26,576 nt of DNA from Gryganskiella cystojenkinii (taxonomy: Eukaryota > Mortierellomycota > Mortierellomycetes > Mortierellales > Mortierellaceae): the NCBI GenBank assembly GCA_015852425.1, contig JAAAIG010000382.1, forward strand, positions 7,910-34,485. Reading direction: 5' to 3'. The position numbers were made by a program, and so were the translations under genes. The notes below the pieces were generated by a model. The model saw only the letters and a list, made by a program, of their open reading frames with translations, was not told where the DNA came from and made no database searches. Position 1 is the stretch's first letter, and each line of letters opens with the position of its first letter. Positions 18,309-26,576 of the stretch are shown piece by piece.

Positions 18309-20317
18309 TTAATCATCCGAAGCCTCCAATCCATCCAAGAGCTGGGTCAGGTTCGGGACACAGATCATCCTCTTTTGAACCGATCCCAACAAGAACGCTT
18401 CTTTGCTTCCGGAATCAATCGCGACAATATCCTGCAAGAACGAACACTCGGATCCCGAAGAGACATCCATGATGATATCGCCAATCTTCATCTTGACCTT
18501 GCCAGACTTGTACACAAGTAACCGTCCAATCTTGCCTTCCTCTTGCAATTCTGTCGCTATTTCCGTTGCATCCGACTTGGGTGCTCCGGGTACACCTGCA
18601 GACACGACTCTTGAACGGTTCCGTTGTCCTGGAGGAGGTCCCATGCGATCATTCGGTTCAGTCTTGACAGGAGTCAACGGTTCGTTATCGGGAATCAAGA
18701 TGGGTCGATCATTATCCATCGGCTCGGGTTTCACCTCCAAAAGACTGTCATCCGTATCATTGCTGTAAAGGGATGCTCCAGGTGAGGACGCTGAAGACGA
18801 AGAGACTGAGGAATTCAGGGGGATCGAGGCCACAGGGCGGGGCTTGAACGCGGGCATGACTCCTGGGAATTGGAAAAAGAACATCTTGTCCAGTTCGGTC
18901 TCATGGCCAGTATAGGGATCCTAATAGAATGGAAAGAAAAAATACAGAAAACAAATCAAAAGATTAGGAAGCACAAAAAACGCGGTTCGAGCTTCATACT
19001 CAAGAAAAATCAAACCTCAGTCCTTTTTTTTTTCTTTACCCTTTGAATCTTGACCTCCATAATATCCTGTGCGGGTCCAGCACCCTTTCTTCTCGTCAAC
19101 GCCTCTTCTGCCTCATCGACCTCGGGCTGTGGATCTTCTTGCGTTCCCTCAAAGGTTTTGATACCGTCCTTGGGCTTCTTTTCCATTTCTTGTTCCTTGA
19201 GCTTTTTCTCCTTGTTCATCAGTTCTTCGCTCTCGAGACCTGTGGGGGCCGAGGCATCTGTAGTTGTGGTTCCAAACTTCAAGTCCACAGCGGCATCGCC
19301 ATAAAAGGCACGATCCTCGCCTGAAAGATTGTTGTCGTGCTCCACCTTGACGGCCTGAACGCCTGTATAGCTCGAATGTGCTCCACTGGCGCCACTGCCT
19401 GTCAAGATTTGTCTGGATCTTGCTGTGGATTTAAAGAGAGCAAGACGTGGTGAGTATACGAGAAACATGACAAAACTTTACAGTTCTTCCGTTCGGAACA
19501 CACGGAGAAAATGTACGCCATTTCTTACCAGATTGAGCAGGTCCGAGTGAGAAGGGTCCCGAGGCAGTTGCGACCATCTCAAACTGAGGTCTACCACGAC
19601 CACGTCCACCACCGCCACGTCCTCTTTCGCCTCGTCCACCACGAGTCTAAGCAAAATCGAAAATAAAACAAATGAAATTGTAAGTTCCTGTTGCGTATTG
19701 TTTTCTACTTTGTCCGTGACGTTCATGCTGTTGACCGCAGAAGAATGTTGATGTTACCGATCGGGATTCTGAAGCCGCTGCAGCTTTGGATTGTTCAAGC
19801 AGTGAGAGGGAGCTAATGGGACCAAACAACAAAATAAAAAAAAGTAACCAAAAATTGAGTCAAGAGTTGGGACGCTGCGCCTTCGCAAACAAATCAAATC
19901 GCTCAAGAGTCCAGACTGAACGACAAAACGCTACTTACGCATCCTTCTTGTTACGCTTTACTGGGATAGTGGGGGCAAACTTGAGCTAATTGCGTTAAGG
20001 GCATGTAATGCAATGCATAGTCAGTTACAGTGGTTGTTAATGATAACCTCCCCCTGGGTTCCATTCAAGAAGGTCATTCTGCACAGTCCAGTCCAATGAA
20101 GTCCAATGAAGCATCTCTCTAAAATCTAGAAGCAGCTAAACGTGTCTGCTACCTTGGAAGCGCCTCCAGGTGTGGCAGAGGGAGCGGCGGGTGTACGTCC
20201 TCCGCGAACAGAGGCCAATCGTCCCGAAGGGTTTGTTTGGGTATGAAATGAGCCAATGCTTCCTGGTTGTGCGTTGCTGCTGCTGCTGCCGTTACTGCTC
20301 GAACCTCCTTCAGACAT
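18309..20317 (-). CDS. RPC53: DNA-directed RNA polymerase III subunit RPC53 (RPC4/POLR3D)
   Basis: Six exons, 20317-20153, 19985-19939, 19812-19758, 19646-19529, 19422-19040 and 18920-18309, join to 459 residues, close to the family norm. This subunit pairs with RPC37 in a TFIIF-like module of Pol III used in initiation, termination and reinitiation in the nucleus. The N-terminus is Ser/Asn/Gly-rich; LKFAPTIPVKRNKKDA is the conserved basic motif of the family. An RG-rich stretch (TRGGRGERGRGGGGRGRG) follows, then an acidic/Lys linker. The C-terminal domain (about 385-440) carries IGRLLVYKSGKVKMKIGD and the SGSECSFLQDIVAID strand, the diagnostic dimerisation region with RPC37; FFFQFP (about 270-275) precedes it. 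The start ATG is the first in frame. Two exons are only 47 and 55 bases, easily missed. Confidence 0.93.
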
Positions 20318-20608
20318 TGTTGATGTAAGTATGTGTTGTTTTCCTGATGTATTGCGTGAATTGTTGCTGAAGAATGAAAAGAATCGTGAAGAGGAGCGGT
20401 TAGTGAGAGAAGTCCATGCGAGCGATAAAAAAGAAAAATGCCAGAGGCTCTTGAAGCCAATCTTCAAAACTGTTTACAATTTTTATATTTTGGGACTGTC
20501 ATTTTTTGCCAGTGAGTAGCAATGTGGACGCGGTCCTCTTTCTAGCAAAATGTGCTGTCTTCATTTAATTTGGAGAGGCAAAGGAACGACAGGGGAGAGG
20601 TTGTCCCC

Positions 20609-22330
20609 TCATCGCTTGAACGCCACATTGATGTCGCCTCGGGCCAAGGCATCGCTCGCGACTTGAAATACGGTCCGAATCTCGTCCGTCCGATTCTTGT
20701 TACAGTTCCCAGCCACGTTTCGGCATCGCTCGAACGGGTCTTTTATACAAATCGGTGCATTCATCAGTTTCCTTTTTTGCGCGTTGTTTTGAGCAAAGTA
20801 AGAACTCCTTGCCAGGATCCCACCCTCGGCTGCGTCGGCTTCCCATGCTGTGTAATTGTAACAGTGTCCGAAATAGCGACAAAACTCCATGAGCAAGTCC
20901 GATAATGTCTGTGTGTTCTCGCGGGCCAGGCCTCGATAGTTACTCCAGTTCCTGTCAAAGGAGCAATCCCAGTCATCAACGGTCGCGTTCACCATCCTTC
21001 GATCCGGCTGCTTTTGAAGCACCGGTAGGATTGGTGGGCTCCTACCCTGCAAGAACGTGATCATCATCAAGAGCAACGCATACGACGAGAGGTACCCCTG
21101 ACTGCCCGAAAGGATCCCGTGCCTCTTGGCGATTTGTCGGATCGAAAACCATAGGGGTCGGAATCGATTGTCTATTTGTTGGTAGGTCTTGATCAGTTTC
21201 GAGTTCATCTCTGCCAACGTATTATCGAGCGAGATATCGCAGGCCGTGGCCGTGCTCGGGTCATAAAACCGTACGATCGGGATACGAGCATCGTAGATGG
21301 TGATCACGTTCTGGTATCCGTATCGATTGAGTGCGTCTGCAATATCTTGGACAGAGTCGATACCGGCGTCGTTGTCCATGACTGTAAAATCTGCATCACT
21401 GTCTTTAGTACTCAGTCCTGTAAAGAAGGACCCGTACAGGACCACGTCAAGGACCACGCCGAAATACTCGCAGAGCTGACCTTCAAGTCTCCCTCTGAGG
21501 CTCCAAATCTCGTACTCGCGCGCCTCAGACGAGGCAATGGACTGTGCGAGGCTGTTCATGTATGTTTGAATTTTGGCCTCGTTCGTGATTCTGGCTCTTA
21601 GCGAGGCTTCCAGTCGATCACGTTCTTCCTTCGCTTGTCGAGCTTGCCTCTCTTCTAGAATGCGCAGCTGTTCCTGAGCGAGGAAGCGTTCCTGTTGTCG
21701 TTGATGTTTTTGAAGTTGCTTTTGATTGAGTCGTTCGATTTCGCATAATTTTCGTTGGGTCGGAATTCCGAGTTTTTGTTCACTTCTCTCTCGCGTATAT
21801 TTGGTCACTCCAATAAGGTCGTCATAGACAGTCGAAGAAGGGCCACCGGACCCAGCGTGGTTCCAGTGTCGTTCTCGAACCTCGTGGATGAGGACTGCGA
21901 TGTCGTCCTTGTACCCGTGTGGGACTTTTCTAGTATAGTTCCAAAGAAAATCCTGTTCATCGTTCTTGTCCCAATTGGGTAGAATGACTCCATTTTTATC
22001 GAGCCTGTAGCCGCTGTAATGGATATTTGAATTGTCGTCATCGTCAGAGTAGTTGTCCTCGACCGAATCTTCAAAACACGGAAGGAGCTCAAGCTCGTGA
22101 TCAGAGATTAAATCGCCGATGCAGTCCGCGTCGTTGTAACCGTTCTTGGGAATAAATATGTCGCAGGGGATAGTCAGGTTATCAAAGTCCTCGTAGATTT
22201 GGCAGACAATGTCGAAGCAGGTTGCTATCCATCCAAAGGGGATGAGGGTCTCTGCTTCGTAAATGGCAGCGTATTCAAAGACAAAGACCTCGTAGAGGAG
22301 GCAGATGAAGTGGTGTCTGTTCAAGGCCAT
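20609..22330 (-). CDS. Non-canonical poly(A) polymerase / terminal uridylyltransferase (Cid1/TRF family)
   Basis: An intronless gene of 573 residues for a template-independent RNA nucleotidyltransferase. Catalytic centre: LYGSFFTGLSTKDSDADFTV gives the G300-S301 pair and Asp312/Asp314; ACDISLDN gives the third Asp, 365. The central domain follows with SYALLLMMITFLQ (about 410-440). The PAP-associated/nucleotide-recognition part shows LLMEFCRYFGHCYNYTAW and ICIKDPFERCRNVAGNC, the usual DPFE...N signature. Position 180-250 is a Gln/Glu/Arg coiled coil. The first ~170 residues are unlike usual Cid1/TRF proteins: hydrophobic, then acidic (SVEDNYSDDDDNSN), with no recognised domain. Whether it adds A or U cannot be read with confidence. 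The ATG is the first in frame and no upstream exon is evident. It lies 291 bp upstream of RPC53 on the same strand, probably with its own transcript. Confidence 0.9.
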   Translation of the reverse strand: MALNRHHFICLLYEVFVFEYAAIYEAETLIPFGWIATCFDIVCQIYEDFDNLTIPCDIFIPKNGYNDADCIGDLISDHELELLPCFEDSVEDNYSDDDDNSNIHYSGYRLDKNGVILPNWDKNDEQDFLWNYTRKVPHGYKDDIAVLIHEVRERHWNHAGSGGPSSTVYDDLIGVTKYTRERSEQKLGIPTQRKLCEIERLNQKQLQKHQRQQERFLAQEQLRILEERQARQAKEERDRLEASLRARITNEAKIQTYMNSLAQSIASSEAREYEIWSLRGRLEGQLCEYFGVVLDVVLYGSFFTGLSTKDSDADFTVMDNDAGIDSVQDIADALNRYGYQNVITIYDARIPIVRFYDPSTATACDISLDNTLAEMNSKLIKTYQQIDNRFRPLWFSIRQIAKRHGILSGSQGYLSSYALLLMMITFLQGRSPPILPVLQKQPDRRMVNATVDDWDCSFDRNWSNYRGLARENTQTLSDLLMEFCRYFGHCYNYTAWEADAAEGGILARSSYFAQNNAQKRKLMNAPICIKDPFERCRNVAGNCNKNRTDEIRTVFQVASDALARGDINVAFKR

Positions 22331-23635
22331 AATCTGCTCGAGAGGGAGTGAAGAAATGGAACGCGTGAAATAATGAATGAATTGAGGTTTGCCGTGGGAA
22401 CGAAGAAATAAAGGGACCGTTGAAGTTTTAGTTTGGTGGCAAAAGTACAGAACTCATTTTATCCGAAAATTAAACCACTAACCTTCACAATTTCAAATAA
22501 ACAACTCCGCTTGGCCGCCTTTTTCTTTTTTGTTGTGTGCTGTGATTCAAATCTCGAAAGTGAGCATCGAAAGAGCTTTGTCCTCCTTTTAGAACAGTGG
22601 TTCTGTCCCACGGTGACTCTTTCCCACCCTCAGCAATTGCGTCTTTTGAGTCCAGTTTGGGTTATCGAGTACCCTAGCGGCTTGGATGAGCAAATTTGTT
22701 TTTCTTTTGGTTGTTGGTTCCCTCTCTCTCTTTCTGTTTTTGAATCTCACTCTCAACATCGAACATTCACTCCTCAATCGTCCTCTTTTTTCCCTTCTCA
22801 TTGGACTTCCATATTACAAACATATCCCTAAAACAAATCTCGTCTTCGAGAGAGAAACTTTCATTCCCGATCAACCACTTCCCTCGCAAGGTAAAAGTCG
22901 ACCTTACTGCTGACAAAAAATCAAACCTCGGGCTGAACACAACATGCCAAAAAAGGGTTCGATTGGCAACGCTTGTAGTTTTACTGCTTGCTCTTTTGAA
23001 AAGAAGCAAAGAAGCACGGTTGGTCCGAAACGGTCTCCACCTCGGAAAAAAAATCAACATGTTAAAAAAAGAGTGGTTTTGTCCACGATTCTGAATGAGA
23101 TGCAACCACGAGAGAGAAGGCGAAAAAACACCACTATACCCCTTTCCCTTCACTCCTTTTCTCTTGCCCCCCACCTGTTCAAAAAACCCCATCCTGTCTT
23201 GAGCAGACTTGTGTGTCAATCGTGGGTTACCATGACGTCCAATCCCTGGGATTTCGTTCCGCCTCCTAATAATTTCGATGGAACGGCGGTTGTTACTGCC
23301 GTTGGCCCTATTGCCCCTTCCCTCGGTGAACAATATGTTTGATATATTCACTCCTCCCCTGCACCCAATGCCAAAGAACATGGAGAGGAAGAGACCGATC
23401 ATCCCTTGCCAAAGGCGTGAGGGTTGGTTGAAATTTTATTTTGGTGTTTGGGATCTCGACCACTCCTTCTCTCTTACTCACAATCCCTTCCCACTCCAAC
23501 TGGCTTTTCTTTTTCTCCCTTCGTCTAGATCGAAACCGGTGAACCTCGCATCTCTTTGTATACCTTTCTTTTCTTCCTCAACGAACGCCACAACCGCCCA
23601 CCCTACACGATACCTTTACAGCGACAGCACATAAA
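22331..23635. other. Divergent promoter region with upstream reading frame
   Basis: This 1.3-kb gap separates the minus-strand nucleotidyltransferase from the plus-strand ZIP gene. The + strand is CT-rich at 23130-23190 and again at 23455-23600, as in leaders elsewhere in the window. A short plus-strand frame (23232-23342) is listed separately. Longer frames on both strands between 22430 and 23400 overlap each other and have low-complexity translations. I see no RNA gene. Confidence 0.5.
23232..23342 (+). other. 36-codon upstream reading frame ahead of the ZIP gene
   Basis: ATG in a good context (TTACCATGA) opens MTSNPWDFVPPPNNF and continues to GEQYV and TGA, 36 codons with balanced, non-repetitive composition. 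A CT-rich tract lies just upstream (23130-23190), as expected of a start-site region. It could be an upstream ORF in the ZIP transcript, a separate micro-gene, or chance. No cysteine or histidine is present that would suggest metal binding. Confidence 0.3.
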
Positions 23636-25335
23636 ATGGATCGACTAATGATGCTCCAACGACGAGACGATCCTCCTGAATGTGGAGCAGAGACAGGGAA
23701 TCGATCCGAGTACAAGATGGGGCTCCATATCGCCAGTATAGCGATTATTCTCTTTGCTAGCAGTCTTGGCTCCTACTTGCCCGTACTGTCGAGAAGAACA
23801 CAGATTTTCCGGATACCAGATCGAATCCTCATATTTTTCAAGCATATGGCCACCGGTGTCATCTTGAGCACAGGTAAAGAAGAGGATTGATAGATCCTTA
23901 AAAATGGCGACTCTATTTCGGTGCAACTTGGGCTCCGAAGAGAAATGTAATCATGCATGCTAACGCCCAGTTTCCCAACTCATTTTTTTTTTTTCTTGTG
24001 ATTTTTGTTCTTGCTTAGCATTCATCCACATGTTGCCAACTGCGATGGGGAACCTGTCCTCCCCTTGTCTCGGCGAGGTCTTTTCGGAACAATACACAGC
24101 CTTTGGCGGACTCTTCGTCATGTTGTCAAGTCTGTTTATGCACTGGATCGAATTCGTGGCCGTGGAACATAACGAACGTCGGATGCGCGAGGCGGCCGCG
24201 AGTCAGGGTCTTGAGAATATTAACATTGACCTGGGTGGTCTGGGAGCAACGGGTGTAGCTGCAGCCCCGTGTCCGGGTCACACAGTAACGATTGTGGAGG
24301 AGCGACCCTGTCACGACTCTTGCTCCTCGGTCTCGTCCTGTGACTTTGATCATTCCGCGGGTCAGCCCGCTTCCAGAGTCGATTCCACGGATTCCTCAAT
24401 CACCAGAAATATCTCTCACATCTCTTCCGGTGAACACAAGGGCGAGGAGCTCGATTATCAACCGCATCACCATCACCACCACCATGAGCATGAGCATGAG
24501 CATGAGGAGGATCATGATCATGATCATGATCAAGTTGATCATAAGCACGGACACGAGCAGGGTCACGAGCAGGGTCACGGCCATGGTCATGATCGTCGCG
24601 GCAGGGAGCACGATCAGAAATCCGAGGCTAACAGAAGTCATCACCATCATACCCAGGAAATCGGTCATTCCCACTCGCATGGACTGTCGTTGTTGGATGA
24701 TTCGCAGAGGAGGATATCTACCTATATCCTCGAAGCCGGTATTGCCGCCCACTCGGTCATCATTGGTATCTCGCTCGGTGTCTCGACTGGCTCAGAGTTC
24801 ATGGGCCTGTTGGTCGCTCTCATCTTTCACCAGTTCTTTGAAGGTAAAGAGAAGCTAGAAAACTCCTACCATGGGTTGGATGCCCGATGTTGTTTTTTAT
24901 GTGCATGAATTTGATTTCGTTGTATGTTGTTATTGCTTTACTAACTCGTGCGCTCTCTTTCTTTTGTTGCTGATTATCACTCGATGTTTAGGCTTTGCTC
25001 TTGGCGCCAGGATCGCCGATTTGGCTTTTGAGACGAAATATACCCACTACTTGCTCGCGCTCTTCTTCTCGCTCACGACGCCTATCGGTGTCGGCATCGG
25101 TATCGGAATCTCGAACACGTATAACCCAAACTCAAAGACATCCCTGCTGGTCGTGGGTATCTTTGATTCAATCTCGACGGGCATCTTGCTCTACATGGGT
25201 TACGTGAACCTGTTGGCTGTCGAGTTCAACCTCAGTGGTGAACTCCGAAAGGAGTCCAAAAAAGTCAAGTCCATGTGTTTTATCGCTCTCTGGACTGGCG
25301 CTGCCATCATGGCCATCATCGGACGCTTTGCTTAA
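23636..25335 (+). CDS. ZIP family zinc/iron transporter with His-rich loop
   Basis: Exons 23636-23873, 24019-24843 and 24992-25335 join to 468 residues. ZIP proteins carry Zn2+ (or Fe2+/Mn2+) into the cytosol through the plasma or an organelle membrane. TM1 lies at about 28-48; FIHMLPTAM (about 81-89) is the TM2/3 family motif. The cytosolic loop between TM3 and TM4 is long (about 130-310) and very His-rich (about 229-301: seven His in a row, then HE, HD and HG repeats). TM4 has the metal-site AAHSVIIGISLG, and TM5 has HQFFEG, which spans the second splice junction and continues FALGARI. TM6-8 follow, ending in MAIIGRFA. All metal-coordinating motif residues are present. Intron 1 lies inside the TM2 region, intron 2 inside TM5. 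The closest style is fungal ZRT1/ZRT2. Substrate not proven. Confidence 0.95.
24465..24683 (+). repeat. Codon-repeat tract encoding the His-rich loop
   Basis: Imperfect short tandem units are visible: CAC/CAT runs, then GAGCAT x3, GATCAT x3-4, then a doubled 12-base unit (GAGCAGGGTCAC). The reading frame is kept throughout because all units are multiples of three. Expansion or contraction by slippage would change the number of metal-binding His without breaking the gene. Confidence 0.85.
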
Positions 25336-25582
25336 ATCATAACAAGCAAAGGCGAAGATTGCTTCTTTTAGTCAGGGTCTACCATCTTCTCATCTTTCAT
25401 CATCTTTACTGTTTTTAAAAACTCTTTTTTTTTCCTTCACATTTGCATATCCCCCCAACACACACACTTTCACAGTTGTTTCTTTCAAGTTCCCTCTAAA
25501 AAAAGCAGGCCTTCTTCCTATCCAACAACCCTTGTATCTATAGTCTAAATCTCAGAATACCATACCATGTCGGTTAATTCTT

Positions 25583-26278
25583 TTATTCATCTGGAAAAGG
25601 AGATGAGATTTTGCTGATAAGACAGACCTCGATTGCATCCAGGATATCCTGTTCCCACAACCCGATCTCGTAATTGACGAGTCCGTAACGCTCCAGGGAA
25701 TTTGCCCAGGCTTTCACGTTGGTATGCAAAAGGTGCAGGTGCGATTCCCGTATCCGTTGATCTTCCGATCGAGCGTTTCCGTAGTGTGAAAACGCAAAGA
25801 GCCAACAGTTGTTGAGCCCTGTCCAGAATCCCGCTTTGTAATCGATTGCACTACCACCTGTCGTGGCGGCGGTAAGGTCGCTGTCGGTTGTCAATCCTGT
25901 TGAAAAAAGGGGATTAAATATATATAGGTTGGTGATCTTGAGCGATAAGAGATTCCACATCACAACAAGCACGCAAAGACAAAGAAAGGTAGGTTCATGT
26001 AACACAATATCCTTACCGAGTCGCTCACAGTTCGTCACGACAATGTCGGTCAGATGACTGAGGGTGTCGAAACTCTTGAGGATCATACCATGATCGACAT
26101 ACTCCAGGACCGTCTGCAGTTGCTCTTGAATCGAAGCAAGTTCTTCGAGCGACCCTTCCGGGTTAGGGTTTACCGGTTCAGGTGAGTTTGGACAAGAGAT
26201 GGTTGAGGCGTCCGAATGGGGTGAGGCAGGTATCTGTTGTTGATATTCCTCGGCGATGGCGGGGTCATGTTGCTCCAT
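25583..26278 (-). CDS. Conserved-looking fungal protein of unknown function
   Basis: Exons 26278-26017 and 25896-25583 join at G|GA to 191 residues. The first ~45 residues are polar and Pro/Ser-rich (ISCPNSPEPVNPNPEG). Residues about 45-88 form a predicted amphipathic helix pair (ASIQEQLQTVLEYVDHGMI, then FDTLSHLTDIVVTNCERLG). The C-terminal part (about 100-185) is Trp/Tyr-rich and helical: FWTGLNNCWLFAFSHYG, HLHLLHTNVKAWANSLERYG, VNYEIGLWEQDILDAIEVC. No signal peptide or membrane segment is present. The composition and a well-formed intron argue for a real gene; I recognise no named domain. It is convergent with the ZIP gene, 247 bp apart. The ATG at 26278 is the first in this frame after the upstream in-frame stop, but an earlier out-of-frame ATG lies at 26288. 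Confidence 0.75.
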   Translation of the reverse strand: MEQHDPAIAEEYQQQIPASPHSDASTISCPNSPEPVNPNPEGSLEELASIQEQLQTVLEYVDHGMILKSFDTLSHLTDIVVTNCERLGKDIVLHEPTFLCLCVLVVMWNLLSLKITNLYIFNPLFSTGLTTDSDLTAATTGGSAIDYKAGFWTGLNNCWLFAFSHYGNARSEDQRIRESHLHLLHTNVKAWANSLERYGLVNYEIGLWEQDILDAIEVCLISKISSPFPDE

Positions 26279-26576
26279 TGAAATCCATGCCTTTTGATTC
26301 GTCCCGCGGGAAATGGTCTCGAAGAGGAGGAGAAATCAATTGTTATCGTTCCTGTCATTTTGAGAACACAAAACCATTTATGCGTTAGCAGTCACTCATG
26401 ATGTCTTGGCCCTTAATTAAATTAAATGTCAGGTGACTTACGATAAGTTGGGCTACTGTGTGACCCAATTCCTCGGCGCACCAGCTGTGGTGGCCTTGGA
26501 GTTTGTTGCTTCTCTAGTCGTTGAGCTAGTGTTGACGTGGGGGTGCTGCCGGCGGCGCGATTTGCTGTTAAAAGGG
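26279..26576 (-). other. Probable 5' leader with an intron, upstream of the unknown gene
   Basis: A consensus intron runs 26441-26352 on the minus strand (GTAAGT...GCTAAC...GACAG). The exon to its right (26442 to about 26564, preceded by TTAACAG) has one open frame that splices in frame into a reading frame different from the annotated protein. No splice choice I tried joins this exon to the frame of the 191-residue protein, so it is best read as 5' UTR. The first ATG after splicing (26288) opens only seven codons and overlaps the main start. Confidence 0.4.

Noticed and set aside
17581..20317. VTC1 and RPC53 as a functional pair
   Set aside because: They are convergent, act in different compartments, and nothing in the sequence links their regulation.
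22767..23402. Minus-strand 211-codon frame in the ZIP/nucleotidyltransferase gap
   Set aside because: Its translation is Arg/Asn/Phe-rich with no domain, it lies opposite CT-rich leader DNA, and it overlaps plus-strand frames equally open; probably chance.

Overview
The window is a stretch of fungal nuclear chromosome. It carries ten protein-coding genes, most split by short GT-AG introns with CTAAC-like branch points. Their order of homologies (fungal amino-acid permease, VTC1, RPC53, ZIP transporter, PLC-like phosphodiesterase, PPPDE-thioredoxin-PUL protein) fits an early-diverging fungus, and gene style and lineage-specific proteins suggest Mortierellaceae. That placement is an inference from style, not a measured phylogeny. 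Promoters and 5' leaders are strongly pyrimidine-rich on the coding strand, and intergenic DNA is full of A/T homopolymers. I found no tRNA, rRNA, CRISPR, intact transposon or prokaryote-type operon.

Layout: 1-1734 intergenic; 1735-3837 (-) amino-acid permease, 3 exons; 3838-5605 intergenic; 5606-7272 (-) secreted PLC-like phosphodiesterase, 5 exons; 7273-8263 divergent promoter region; 8264-9175 (+) unknown membrane protein; 9318-11461 (-) PPPDE peptidase/thioredoxin/PUL fusion, 4 exons; 11462-13342 gene-poor, possibly with decayed coding or transposon remnants; 13343-16551 (+) membrane protein with a glycosyltransferase-like C-terminal domain, 3 exons with an unusually long intron; 16552-17580 intergenic, ending in a 22-A tract; 17581-18045 (+) VTC1; 18309-20317 (-) RNA polymerase III subunit RPC53, 6 exons; 20609-22330 (-) non-canonical poly(A)/uridylyl transferase, single exon; 22331-23635 divergent promoter region with a 36-codon upstream reading frame; 23636-25335 (+) ZIP metal transporter with a His-rich loop, 3 exons; 25583-26278 (-) protein of unknown function, 2 exons; 26279-26576 its probable 5' leader.

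The genes are independent housekeeping or transport functions and do not look like a functional cluster. Exon joins were checked by hand for donor/acceptor dinucleotides and for reading-frame continuity; each total coding length is a multiple of three. No convincing undescribed multi-gene system is visible. The most interesting items are the rhomboid-like/glycosyltransferase-like single polypeptide with its long open intron, the N-terminal half of the nucleotidyltransferase, and the candidate translational-control features upstream of VTC1 and the ZIP gene.
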